A DNA stretch of 41,528 bases from a virus: positions 1 through 41,528 of the IMG/VR virus record IMGVR_UViG_3300006927_000020. One strand, given 5' to 3'. The position numbers were made by a program, and so were the translations under genes. Below the pieces are notes generated by a model. That model was not told the DNA's origin and ran no database searches. It saw nothing but the letters and a program-made list of their open reading frames with translations. This document shows, piece after piece, positions 17,363 through 26,177 of the stretch; the first letter of the stretch is position 1, and each line of letters opens with the position of its first letter.

Positions 17363-18778
17363 ATGGATTCTAATATAATAGAGATATACTCTTCTAAAGA
17401 GATAGCTTTAGAAAAGTTGAATGATATTTATAACAAAGATTCAATTATAATCGTATTAAAAAGTGATCAATATTTAGAAAATGTAATTAGTATAGGTTTT
17501 TGTATTAATAAAGAATTCTTTCATTTCCCAGTTGATGATAATAAAGAATTCTGGCTTCAAAAAATTATAGATATTATAGAACAAAAAGAACTTAAAGTAT
17601 ATTCATATGATATCAAATATCTTTTTAGTGTCTTTTTAAAGAATAATATTAACATAGAGAGAATTGATCTTTTTAAAGACGTAAGTTTTTACTTATATGA
17701 TATGTTTGGGAATAATACACCTTTATTCTATGAAAATATATTCAATATAACAGATGTAGAACCCATAGAAACTTCTTATATGAAGCACTATGACAGTCAA
17801 TTTAAATTTGATAATTTTCCAAATCAGGTTTTAACAGAAAAAGAATTAGATGAGCAGATTCGAACAGAACTAAAGATAATATTCAGATTAATTAACTCGT
17901 TCAAATTTAGAAAAGCCGATTATATAGATTTATATAACTTAGCTTCATATTATTATGCGCACATAGAAAATACAGGTTTTAAAATAGATCATAAGGCCAT
18001 CGATAAACATGGCTATTCAAATATATCAAAATATTTTTCAGATTATAATGAAGGTGAACATTTTGCAAAAGCAAAATGGAATTTTGATAGAACTTCAACC
18101 GGTAGGTTGTCATCTAAATTTCATAATTTTCCAAAAAAGTATAGTGATATAATAGTACCACGTCATACTGATGGTGTGTTAATGGGTTTAGATTTTACAG
18201 CATTTGAATTTAAAACTTTATTGGCATACTTAGAAGTTAAATTTGAAGAAGATGATCCTTATGAATATATTGCATCCCAGACACGATATAATAGAAGTGC
18301 AATAAAAAATACAATGATAAAATATATTTATGGTTCTTCTGAAATAGATTATTTTGTTCTTAAAAAACTTAAAGAAGTTTTTGATATAGACAAAAAATTA
18401 AATTTATTAATAATAAATGCAAGAAAAACAAAATCTATTACAACACCTCATGGAAGAATAATAAAATATAAAGAAGAAAGTGAAGTAAATAGAAAGGCTG
18501 TCAACAATATTATTCAAAATATGGCAACATATTATATAACATATGTTACAAGTATTATAACAAATATATTGAAGAAAGAAGAAAATGGGCTTCAAGGTTC
18601 AAATGTAATAGCAACAGTATATGATGAAATAATTTTAGATATTCATCCAGAACATATTGATTTTATAAAAGCTAACATTATTAAATGGATAGATTCTATT
18701 GATAAGATAAAGAATCCATACGTTAAATTTATACCAAAAATTACAATTGGTAAGAATTTAGCAGAGTTAAAAAAATGA
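17363..18778 (+). CDS. Compact family A DNA polymerase with decayed exonuclease domain
   Basis: 471 residues, versus about 600 for Klenow and 704 for T7. Polymerase motifs are all visible: STGRLSSKFHNFP near 242, motif A DFTAFEFKTLLAYL near 277, motif B RSAIKNTMIKYIYG near 311 (R-x3-K-x8-YG), and motif C VYDEIILDI near 420 with Tyr for the usual His. The N-terminal 150 residues follow the DnaQ-like exonuclease layout (KVYSYDIKYLF, then DLFKDVSFYLYDM), but the acidic DxE of motif I and the Asp of motif II are absent, so proofreading is probably lost. The thumb between them is very short. It overlaps the next gene by ATGA. Confidence 0.85.
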   Translation: MDSNIIEIYSSKEIALEKLNDIYNKDSIIIVLKSDQYLENVISIGFCINKEFFHFPVDDNKEFWLQKIIDIIEQKELKVYSYDIKYLFSVFLKNNINIERIDLFKDVSFYLYDMFGNNTPLFYENIFNITDVEPIETSYMKHYDSQFKFDNFPNQVLTEKELDEQIRTELKIIFRLINSFKFRKADYIDLYNLASYYYAHIENTGFKIDHKAIDKHGYSNISKYFSDYNEGEHFAKAKWNFDRTSTGRLSSKFHNFPKKYSDIIVPRHTDGVLMGLDFTAFEFKTLLAYLEVKFEEDDPYEYIASQTRYNRSAIKNTMIKYIYGSSEIDYFVLKKLKEVFDIDKKLNLLIINARKTKSITTPHGRIIKYKEESEVNRKAVNNIIQNMATYYITYVTSIITNILKKEENGLQGSNVIATVYDEIILDIHPEHIDFIKANIIKWIDSIDKIKNPYVKFIPKITIGKNLAELKK

Positions 18779-19509
18779 TAGATACGGACTTTAGATTTGA
18801 TAAAAACGATATAGTAAGAGATTTCAAGGACTGGATTGAAAAATTTCAAAATGATGATGAAGATAATTATGAACCTAGTCATGCTAAAGAAGTTGAATAT
18901 TCAAAATTAGAAAATCTTAGAAAGATACAAAAAATATACAAATTTGCTTTGAAAAATTCAATAATGAATTTGAGAAGAGTATATATTCATGATGACAAAA
19001 AATTCAAAGAAGTAAAAGGTAAACTCGAAACTTATATATCAAATAAGATCAGATCAACATCGTCTGGTAGTATATATTTAAAAGTTGATGGTTTAATTTC
19101 TTTTTCAGGTGATAAAAAAGAATATGAAGATTGGGTTGTACAAGATAAACGTAATCAAGAAAGATTGATAAGAAAAATAGTAGAAGAATTAAATGGGTTT
19201 ATTGAAGGTAAAAATTCTGATGAAACTAATAAGCCAATTTTAAATGATTATATCGAAGAACCAATTATAATAGATTCTATTATATCAAACGAACAAGTAG
19301 TTGAAAAATATATTATGACATTGTTTTCAGAAGGTGATGTAAGGGAATATATCGTCGGTATTGAAAATGATTGGCAGGATGAAATAGATATATTTGAAGA
19401 GAATTTTGCTAAAAAGCTGAAAGAAAATTTTAGTGTAGATATAGATAGTACAATGATGATGCTGGCGGGATTTAAAGTAAAGTATAAAGCAAAGCTCGAG
19501 GAGAAATAG
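18775..19509 (+). CDS. Hypothetical protein coupled to the DNA polymerase
   Basis: 244 residues, acidic and Lys-rich, mostly helical by composition. Its ATG overlaps the polymerase stop (ATGA), suggesting coupled translation and perhaps a shared role. There is an early acidic region (NDDEDNYEP), a basic helix (NLRKIQKIYKFALK), and a small strand region SGSIYLKVDGLISFSG. I see no catalytic motif and do not recognise the family. It ends one base before the HNH nuclease start. A replication accessory role is possible but is only guilt by association. Confidence 0.72.
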   Translation: MIDTDFRFDKNDIVRDFKDWIEKFQNDDEDNYEPSHAKEVEYSKLENLRKIQKIYKFALKNSIMNLRRVYIHDDKKFKEVKGKLETYISNKIRSTSSGSIYLKVDGLISFSGDKKEYEDWVVQDKRNQERLIRKIVEELNGFIEGKNSDETNKPILNDYIEEPIIIDSIISNEQVVEKYIMTLFSEGDVREYIVGIENDWQDEIDIFEENFAKKLKENFSVDIDSTMMMLAGFKVKYKAKLEEK

Positions 19510-19510
19510 G

Positions 19511-20980
19511 GTGATTAGAAAAATTTTAATGAACGAAGCGGACTCCTATGTAAATGAGAATGCATTTTCATATAAAAAAGCAAAAGATTTAGGGTTTAAA
19601 GAAACTGGTTTTGGGTATTTTATTACTGAAGATGGTGAAATTGCTGCTATATCAACAGACAATGGTAGTCGTTTAATTATTCTTGAAGCTGGTAAACGTA
19701 AGTTACAAAAAGGAAAACCAACTGATAAGGGTACAGAAAGATTTTATTATGCTGCTCATGATGGTGAAACTCATATGGTTACTAAGGATCATGCAAAACT
19801 AAAAGGATGGAGTCCTGCTAACGCGGCAGCAGTACGTAAACATCAATCTGGTTCTATGGCTACAAAGACAAAATCTATTATCGATAAGGCATCTGGTAAA
19901 AAGAAAACTTCAGGCAGCAGGCCAGCAAAGAAAACGAAAGTTAAAAGTAAGAATCCTGTTAACTCACTAAAAGTTAGAGATGATGCAAATAAAATATTAA
20001 ATAAGAAGCATGCAATCTCTTCAAAAGCAATAAATACACAAAAGAAAAAGAATAAATACTTATCATTAATGGTTGAGTCTATGATTAATATAGTGCCTCC
20101 AACTAAAGGCGCTAATAGATTTATGATGAATACTGAAGATCTTAATATATTCAAAGGATTTATAGATGGCCAAAGAGCAAAATTACCAAATTTGAAAATT
20201 AAAGATGATGATGTGGATAGTTTATTAGATATGATTAAAGAACAAGCAGGTACAAAAGGATATACTACACTTATGAACAAATTCGCAGGTAAAGGCGAAC
20301 CTCCAAAAGGTTTAAAAAATGTAGCAAGAGGAAGAGCTGTATTAAAACATTATTTACAAACAGGAGGAACAAGTGTAGTAACAGGCAAATTTGTACCATT
20401 TTCAGATATGCAATTAGATCATAGGGTTTCATTATCTAATGGAGGTTTTGATGGGCCGGATAATTGGGATTGGATGGAAGCAAAACATAATCAATTTAAG
20501 GGTGCTTTAGAAGGCGATAAATTAATTCAGAAAACATTAAAATATTTAGATAAATCAGATGAAGAAAGAGATTTAGTTAAAGCACAAGGTGAATATAAAA
20601 ATTTCGTGAGAAGATCATATAGAAATTATTTCACGAAACATGGATTTGATTCTATAACAAAAGAAGATATTATGGAAGCAACTGGAGTTGGTGGAAAAGA
20701 ATTTCTAAAGGCCATCGCCGATGTAGCAGAAATTCCAACTTATGTTCAACGACCAGATAGAGCTTCTGGTAGAGCAGGAGGAACAGGTTTAGCGAAGATG
20801 CCTGAAATTAAGAAAAGAGTATTAAATACTATTAAATTAACATCTAGAAATGCTAATAAAAAAACCGATGCTCACCTTGAAAAATTAATCAAGGCACAAA
20901 AGAGTAAGGAAACAGGTGTAAAATCACTTCAGAAAATAGTAGCACAGCAAAAAAAAGATAAGAAAACAGCAAGTAAATAA
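19511..20980 (+). CDS. Large HNH endonuclease with basic linker
   Basis: 489 residues from a GTG start just after a GAGGAGA ribosome site that lies in the previous gene. The HNH core is near residues 290-332: SVVTGKFVPF, MQLDHRVSLSNGG, DNWDWMEAKHNQFKG, giving D-H, N and H/N positions. The zinc cysteines common in this fold are replaced (VVTG instead of CxxTG). Residues 25-110 form a separate small domain with aromatic strands (GFGYFITEDGEIAAI); residues 110-170 and the C-terminal 70 are very Lys-rich. The start MIRKILMNE is leader-like. It could be a homing, packaging-associated or host-DNA-degrading enzyme. Confidence 0.8.
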   Translation: MIRKILMNEADSYVNENAFSYKKAKDLGFKETGFGYFITEDGEIAAISTDNGSRLIILEAGKRKLQKGKPTDKGTERFYYAAHDGETHMVTKDHAKLKGWSPANAAAVRKHQSGSMATKTKSIIDKASGKKKTSGSRPAKKTKVKSKNPVNSLKVRDDANKILNKKHAISSKAINTQKKKNKYLSLMVESMINIVPPTKGANRFMMNTEDLNIFKGFIDGQRAKLPNLKIKDDDVDSLLDMIKEQAGTKGYTTLMNKFAGKGEPPKGLKNVARGRAVLKHYLQTGGTSVVTGKFVPFSDMQLDHRVSLSNGGFDGPDNWDWMEAKHNQFKGALEGDKLIQKTLKYLDKSDEERDLVKAQGEYKNFVRRSYRNYFTKHGFDSITKEDIMEATGVGGKEFLKAIADVAEIPTYVQRPDRASGRAGGTGLAKMPEIKKRVLNTIKLTSRNANKKTDAHLEKLIKAQKSKETGVKSLQKIVAQQKKDKKTASK

Positions 20981-20983
20981 TAG

Positions 20984-21000
20984 ACAATATTAAAAATTGT
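20984..21000. repeat. Inverted repeat upstream of nfuA
   Basis: ACAAT (20984-20988) and ATTGT (20996-21000) with a 7-nt spacer, just before the GC-richer nfuA segment. A similar short dyad, with the same arms and a 2-nt loop, lies downstream at 21667-21678. The two could mark the edges of an inserted cassette, but five-base arms in AT-rich DNA can arise by chance. Confidence 0.25.
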
Positions 21001-21049
21001 AACAAAACTTTCAGATTCTGGGAAATTAGGTGCAAGGCAGGAGGATGGA

Positions 21050-21631
21050 ATGATCACAGTTACCGATGTTGCTCGTGAAGAGATCATCAAACTGATGGAG
21101 AAACAAGAGCAACAGGTCAAAGGGGTGCGGATTAAGGCGGAAGCCTTATCCCCTCTTCAAGCGAACTTTCGTCTTCGATTTGTTGCCGAGTGGCAGGAGG
21201 AGTCTACTGACGTCATCACAGAGTTTGATGGATTCAATATCTATATCGATCCCGAGAGTATGTCATATGTTGACGAGGTAACTGTCGATTTTGTCGAGAG
21301 CCTTGCTGGCAGAGGATTCAAGATAGAGAATCCAAACAAGGTCCCCACCCATCTTAAGGGAACAATCGCCGAAAAGATCCAGTCGATTATCGATGATAAG
21401 ATCAATCCACAGATCGCATCGCACAACGGCCATCTTTCGCTGCTTGACGTCAAAGAAGAGACGGCTTACGTCAAATTTGGCGGTGGATGTCAGGGTTGTG
21501 GAATGGCAGACGTTACGCTGAAACAAGGTGTTGAGGTGCTTATTAAAGAAGCATGCCCTGAGATTGAGGAAATCCTTGACGTAACAGATCACGCCGATGG
21601 CAAGAATCCCTACTTCCAGGGCGCCTACTGA
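21050..21631 (+). CDS. nfuA: NfuA-like iron-sulfur cluster carrier (host-like)
   Basis: 193 residues, the same length as bacterial NfuA (E. coli 191). Residues 1-95 are the degenerate A-type (HesB-like) domain without its cysteines, as in NfuA. Residues about 108-185 are the NifU C-terminal domain with the CxxC motif in KFGGGCQGCGMADVTLKQG. The protein carries Fe-S clusters to target enzymes under stress. A perfect AGGAGG lies 5 nt before the ATG. The gene is much richer in GC (25/60 and 30/60 in two lines versus 16/60 nearby) and uses CTG, ATC and CGT codons rare in the neighbours, so recent transfer from a host is likely. The end (DHADGKNPYF) is not E. coli-like. Confidence 0.93.
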   Translation: MITVTDVAREEIIKLMEKQEQQVKGVRIKAEALSPLQANFRLRFVAEWQEESTDVITEFDGFNIYIDPESMSYVDEVTVDFVESLAGRGFKIENPNKVPTHLKGTIAEKIQSIIDDKINPQIASHNGHLSLLDVKEETAYVKFGGGCQGCGMADVTLKQGVEVLIKEACPEIEEILDVTDHADGKNPYFQGAY

Positions 21632-21666
21632 TCCTGCTCCACAAGCTAAAATTATAATGAGCATAT

Positions 21667-21678
21667 ACAATAAATTGT
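21667..21678. repeat. Short inverted repeat downstream of nfuA
   Basis: ACAAT and ATTGT separated by two bases, in the 184-nt gap after nfuA (21632-21815). This is the counterpart of the dyad at 20984-21000. It has no T-run, so it is not a clear terminator. The rest of this gap is AT-rich and shows no gene; AGGAG near 21804 is the ribosome site of the next gene. Confidence 0.25.
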
Positions 21679-21815
21679 CAAAATAGGTAAAGTGATATAT
21701 AAAAATTTCACAACAACATAAAGCTGCTATGTATTTGTGATAAGGCAGAAAAGTATAATTACTAAACATAGTTTTATTATAACATTGTAGAAAAGCAATA
21801 CAATAGGAGACGGTT

Positions 21816-22247
21816 ATGATAAGTGAAACAAATTTGCTCGCGACATTTGTTAATGCCAGGCATAAAGTAAGTTCAGTTTTACAATTGATCACAGATAATT
21901 TTGAAGTAGTAAATAATAAGGTATTCCTTTTAAAGGATATCGACGATGATACGAGTTTTATCCTTACATATAATATAATAAAAAAGGATATAGTATTTTC
22001 AGATGTAGTAAGAAATACAATTTCACTCCATAGAAAAAAAGGAATCAATACGCTCTATACATTGAATGCATTGAATGAAGTAGTAATGCTTCAAAATAGT
22101 GGAGACTTAGATGTAAATTTTACAGTGGATTGGAATGAATATAAGAATTGTATTTTGTTAACAAAATTTGTCGAAGATAATTCAGATGAATATGAACTAA
22201 GAAAAATAAATACAGAACTTGTAAAAGTGTTTACGTTAAGAAAGTAA
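21816..22247 (+). CDS. Hypothetical protein
   Basis: 143 residues after a good AGGAGA site. Small alpha/beta protein with two long hydrophobic strands (KVFLLKDIDDDTSFILTY) and the phrase INTLYTLNALNEVV, which recalls small phage proteins of unknown function. There are no cysteines, no membrane segment and no catalytic motif. It returns to the usual AT-rich codon use directly after nfuA. It is followed 13 nt later by the glycosyltransferase fusion and may be the first gene of the glycan operon or the last of the earlier one. Confidence 0.75.
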   Translation: MISETNLLATFVNARHKVSSVLQLITDNFEVVNNKVFLLKDIDDDTSFILTYNIIKKDIVFSDVVRNTISLHRKKGINTLYTLNALNEVVMLQNSGDLDVNFTVDWNEYKNCILLTKFVEDNSDEYELRKINTELVKVFTLRK

Positions 22248-22260
22248 AGGCAAATAATAA

Positions 22261-24690
22261 ATGAAAAAGTTGGAAGACGTTTTAGCATCTGTTGTCTTAT
22301 TAGCAGAAGATACAGGTATCGAACATACAAAAGCTGCAATAGAAAATGTATTGCAACAATCCCACCAAAATCTTGAGATCATTGTCGCCGCATTATTTGA
22401 CGATACTGATCTCAAGAAACTCTATAACAATAATTGGAAAGTAAAATTTCAAGATGCTGAAGAAGGTGTAGAATTTATTGCTAAAGTAATAGATGAATGC
22501 ACAGGCGATGCAATTTTTTATAAGACAGTAACTAATGTATTATGGTTCCCAAATCATATCAAGGCTCACTTGGAAGATTTTAGAACACATGCATGGAAGA
22601 ATAAATGGTCATTGTCACATATAGAAATTAGAGATGAGGATAATCCTGATCATCCGTTAAATACAATTGGGTATAGAATAGAAAATCCACCTCAATTGGA
22701 AAAAATAATATTGGATGAGATTGTTCATCTTCCCGATGTAACACCAGACTGGCCATCATGTGTTGTAAAGGATGATGACGATAATATTAATTTTATCCCA
22801 GGAAATGCATTGGTAGAATGGCATAAAGCAGAACTTAAAGGAACTATTCCAAAGGAAATTACTGTTGTACAATGGATAAAGCAGGGTGGTGAACAAGTAG
22901 CTGATGAAGACCTTGCAACAAAAATTGGTTTACCTGCAGCGACAGATGTCAAGGAAGAAAATATATTCAATCAAGAAACAGGTGAAGTTGAAATCAAGAG
23001 AAAAATTCCTACAATAGTTGGTAATGTATTTCTTGATGAACAATATAATAATGGTATAAGAAATGTTGTTAATGAAACAAAGGATATAGAAACAATTGGT
23101 ATCAAGAGAACAATGGGTATGGGTGATATTGTTCTTGTAGAACCAGTTATTAGAGCATTAAAAAGTAAATATCCGAGTGCCAAGATAACATTATATACAG
23201 CTAAACCAGCTATTGTAGATTATTTTGAAGCTAAACCAGATGATATAGTTACATTAGAAGATAATCAATTAATACAGGATTTTCTTGCTACAACAGATAA
23301 TGATGTGAAATATGACTTAGATCTTGCTTATGAATCTAGAACAGGCAGATCATTTATTGATTCTTACTTTGATACAATTGGAATGAAGGTTAATCATAAA
23401 GATAAAATTCCTAAATTGGTAGGTAGCAATCATAATGTTAAAGATTCAGTTAAAGTACCCGATTCTAAATATGTAGTTGTAGTTGGTGATGGTTCTGGTT
23501 GGATAGGAAAAACATGGAATCCTGCAGAATATACTAAAGTTGTTCAATATTTACTAGATAAGGGATATGAGGTTGTAGAACCAGGTATTGAAAATTATTC
23601 TGGACTTACTGATACCAAATGGAATAGTGCAGATTTCCCAACGTTGGTTAAATTATTGCAATTCTGTGATTTGTTTGTAGGTGGAGATAATGGGCCAATG
23701 CATATTGCTTCAGCGTTCAATAGAAAAAGAGTGTTGATTGCTGGATCAGCATTGCCATACTTTACAAACCCAAATAGAGAAGGTGTTTATTATGTACAGG
23801 ATAATTCATTAGATTGCCTTGGTTGCAAGCATAAACAATTCTTTGGAACTAATGGGCAACAAATTACATTTATGCCTCAATGTGATAATGATGAACAAGG
23901 TATATGTATGCAAACATTAAAAGCTGAACATGTAATTGGTGGCATAGAAAAGTTAATGATGAATAATCCTATTTCAATGATTGACAAGAAAACACCACTT
24001 AACTTTATGTTAAATATTCCTGGTTGGTCATATTATAAGGATGAGAAATTAGATCTTATTCAGAGAGAAAGATTAACAGAACATCCTGATCAAGATAAGG
24101 ATATCTCGACAGAATATGCTGATAGATGGGAACAGGTATATAAGGATCATGCACTTCCATTGGCAAAAGAATTGAAGAAATATACTGATAGTAAACGTCT
24201 TCTTGATGTTGGATGTAATATGGGTATATTTGTTAAAGCGGCAATTGATGAAGGGTTTGATGCTTATGGAATTGACATTAATAAGAAAAGTGTAGAACGT
24301 GCACATGAAGTATTTCCAGAATTAAAGGAAAAAATTATTGATGATCCTGATACTGATGTATGTTGTAGATTAGGTTCAGAATCACATATAAAACTATTTG
24401 ATATAATTACAGCTAATCAAGTATTAGAACATATGAGTGATCCTATAGATTTTATGGAATCAATAAAAGCTATGCTTGATGACAATGGTGTATTATTAAT
24501 TGGATCTCCATGTTGGGAAGAAGAAGGTGCACAAGAGTTATGGCATAAGTGGGGATCGTTTGGAACTGGCGAGCATACATGGATTCCTACAGAAAAATCA
24601 TTTGCAGAAATATGTAAGAAGGCCGGTTTTGATTATAAGTTAATTGAAGATACAAAGAATGGCCTTCTCTCATTATGTTACAAAATATGA
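22261..24690 (+). CDS. Three-domain GT2-like / GT9 heptosyltransferase / methyltransferase fusion
   Basis: 809 residues. Residues about 5-200 look like a degenerate GT-A (GT2) domain (AAIENVLQQSHQNLEIIVA, no clear DxD). Residues about 276-565 are a GT9 heptosyltransferase-like domain: RTMGMGDIVLVEPVIRALK, then FVGGDNGPMHIASAFN near 473, and a Cys set (CLGC...CDNDEQGIC) typical of the GT9 end. Residues about 640-809 are a class I methyltransferase of the Methyltransf_23 type (LLDVGCNMGIF, ITANQVLEHM, a GEHTWIPTEKSF tail). This suggests transfer of a heptose-like sugar followed by methylation in one protein. The next small gene overlaps by ATGA. Confidence 0.85.
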   Translation: MKKLEDVLASVVLLAEDTGIEHTKAAIENVLQQSHQNLEIIVAALFDDTDLKKLYNNNWKVKFQDAEEGVEFIAKVIDECTGDAIFYKTVTNVLWFPNHIKAHLEDFRTHAWKNKWSLSHIEIRDEDNPDHPLNTIGYRIENPPQLEKIILDEIVHLPDVTPDWPSCVVKDDDDNINFIPGNALVEWHKAELKGTIPKEITVVQWIKQGGEQVADEDLATKIGLPAATDVKEENIFNQETGEVEIKRKIPTIVGNVFLDEQYNNGIRNVVNETKDIETIGIKRTMGMGDIVLVEPVIRALKSKYPSAKITLYTAKPAIVDYFEAKPDDIVTLEDNQLIQDFLATTDNDVKYDLDLAYESRTGRSFIDSYFDTIGMKVNHKDKIPKLVGSNHNVKDSVKVPDSKYVVVVGDGSGWIGKTWNPAEYTKVVQYLLDKGYEVVEPGIENYSGLTDTKWNSADFPTLVKLLQFCDLFVGGDNGPMHIASAFNRKRVLIAGSALPYFTNPNREGVYYVQDNSLDCLGCKHKQFFGTNGQQITFMPQCDNDEQGICMQTLKAEHVIGGIEKLMMNNPISMIDKKTPLNFMLNIPGWSYYKDEKLDLIQRERLTEHPDQDKDISTEYADRWEQVYKDHALPLAKELKKYTDSKRLLDVGCNMGIFVKAAIDEGFDAYGIDINKKSVERAHEVFPELKEKIIDDPDTDVCCRLGSESHIKLFDIITANQVLEHMSDPIDFMESIKAMLDDNGVLLIGSPCWEEEGAQELWHKWGSFGTGEHTWIPTEKSFAEICKKAGFDYKLIEDTKNGLLSLCYKI

Positions 24691-24782
24691 GGACATTGAT
24701 AGAAGAATTTAAAGAAGCTTATAATAAAAAAGCAGATATTTTTGTTATTCTTTATGACGAAGATATTGAGAAAGAAGGGTAA
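24687..24782 (+). CDS. Small 31-residue protein between glycan genes
   Basis: ATG at 24687 overlaps the previous stop (ATGA) and the frame ends at TAA 24780-24782, two bases before the next GTG. The product starts MRTLIEEFKEAYNKK and is acidic. The tight ATGA coupling and exact fit between two genes support translation. The N-terminus fits the leader-like pattern seen elsewhere in the window. It may only serve to couple translation to the next gene. Confidence 0.5.
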   Translation: MRTLIEEFKEAYNKKADIFVILYDEDIEKEG

Positions 24783-24784
24783 AA

Positions 24785-25249
24785 GTGGACACCATAGGAA
24801 ATTTAATTGATCGTCTCTGTATTTTAGAAAAAAGAAAAGAAATTTTAGAAGAAGATAGAGCTATTAATCATGAAGTTATTGATGAGCTTGAAGAACAGAG
24901 AGGTTGGATTGTTGCCGATATGGGTAGAATTACAAAAGCAATAAGAAAAGGCAAACATCCTGGCATACTTAAGAAAAATAAGATATATGATCCAGATATA
25001 AAAGAAGAAGAATGCAATAATCTTATTAATCTAATTTTCAAGTTAGACTTAGTAACAAGAAAATTATGGGAACTAGAAGACAAAAGAAGGGATTCGGATA
25101 ATATAACTCCAGATGATCGTCTTGAAGCATGTGATCAAGTCTCTAAATATAATAAACAACGTAATAATTTAATTGATAGAATAGATGAGGTATACGTTGC
25201 ATCATTAAAGAAAGCAAAAGTAAATGAAGATACTTATTTCGGGTGCTAA
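24785..25249 (+). CDS. DUF4254-like helical protein
   Basis: 154 residues from a GTG start (AGAAGGG ribosome site upstream). Almost entirely helical, with IGNLIDRLCILEKRKEIL at the start and VTRKLWELEDKRRDS plus YNKQRNNLIDRIDEVY at the end, which resembles DUF4254 proteins found near bacterial surface-glycan glycosyltransferases. There are probable coiled coils. The last 26 bases overlap the RmlD-like gene. The function of the family is not known to me; its placement supports a role with the glycan enzymes. The family call is by resemblance only. Confidence 0.7.
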   Translation: MDTIGNLIDRLCILEKRKEILEEDRAINHEVIDELEEQRGWIVADMGRITKAIRKGKHPGILKKNKIYDPDIKEEECNNLINLIFKLDLVTRKLWELEDKRRDSDNITPDDRLEACDQVSKYNKQRNNLIDRIDEVYVASLKKAKVNEDTYFGC

Positions 25250-26093
25250 AGGTCAATTAGTAAAAGAAATTATTGACTTAGCTACTCAACAAGAAAAAAT
25301 TGAGGTTCATCCGTATTCAAGGGATGTTTGGGATATAACTAACTATGATAAGAATAGAGAAATATTTGAGTTAGTGGAACCTGATGTGTATATTCATGGA
25401 GCTAGTATCCATCATGTAGCAGATATACATAAAGATTCTAGATTGGCAGCAAAAGTAAATATCGCAGCTACTCATAATTTGATAAAGCTCTGTAATGAGA
25501 TGGATAACTGTAAATTCATAAATTTCTCCACAGATTATATATTCAGTGAAAGATCTTTTGAGCCACTTACAACAAAAACAGCATTTGATGAGAGTTCAGA
25601 AAGAACACCTTTCAATTTATATGGTGTGATGAAGCATGCTATAGAACAAATGTTAGAAAATGATTGTAATAAGTGGATGAATATTAGAGTATGTGGATTA
25701 TTTGGTAAGTATGGATCAAGGGCAAAGAATGATTCTAATTTTCCTTTGATGATTTTAGATAAGATAAAAAATAAAGAAGAAATTAAAGTAGTTGATGATC
25801 AAATTATAACAGTAGGATATTGCAAAGATATAGCACACAATATTATAACGATACTTAATGTGGCAAGTGGCCACTATCATATGATGAATGAAGGTATATT
25901 GACGTGGTATGATTTAGCCAGCTTTATTTGTAATATAAAAGGTTATAATAACATAAGTAAAGTAAGTTCAACAGAATTCTATTCAGATTTTAAAAGAGCT
26001 CAAACGACAGCATTAGAAAATAAAAGATTACCAAAATTTCCAGATTGGAGAGACGCAATAGTAAGATTTATGAAAGAAATTGGAGAAATTTAA
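25224..26093 (+). CDS. RmlD-like NAD(P)-dependent sugar-nucleotide reductase
   Basis: 289 residues, the usual size of dTDP-4-dehydrorhamnose reductase. The nucleotide-binding motif is ILISGAKGQLVKEI (GxxGQL type typical of RmlD). A strand NFSTDYIFSER supplies the catalytic Thr/Asp region, and YGVMK gives the YxxxK pair near residue 131. Late motifs such as GHYHMMNEGILTWYDLA fit RmlD (here NEG). It would reduce a 4-keto sugar nucleotide. No RmlA or RmlB is visible in the window, so the substrate may come from the host. It starts inside the DUF4254-like gene; AAAGAAAG upstream acts as the ribosome site. Confidence 0.85.
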   Translation: MKILISGAKGQLVKEIIDLATQQEKIEVHPYSRDVWDITNYDKNREIFELVEPDVYIHGASIHHVADIHKDSRLAAKVNIAATHNLIKLCNEMDNCKFINFSTDYIFSERSFEPLTTKTAFDESSERTPFNLYGVMKHAIEQMLENDCNKWMNIRVCGLFGKYGSRAKNDSNFPLMILDKIKNKEEIKVVDDQIITVGYCKDIAHNIITILNVASGHYHMMNEGILTWYDLASFICNIKGYNNISKVSSTEFYSDFKRAQTTALENKRLPKFPDWRDAIVRFMKEIGEI

Positions 26094-26177
26094 TTTTGAA
26101 TGGTTTTATATTATTACTAAATAGAAAGGAATTTCTATGTTAACAACAGCATAGATAAAAAGAATGGAGAAATAGAA

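Noticed and set aside
21263-22048. A 261-residue minus-strand open frame opposite nfuA and the next gene
   Set aside because: It is antisense to a clear NfuA gene and spans an intergenic gap; no protein motif.
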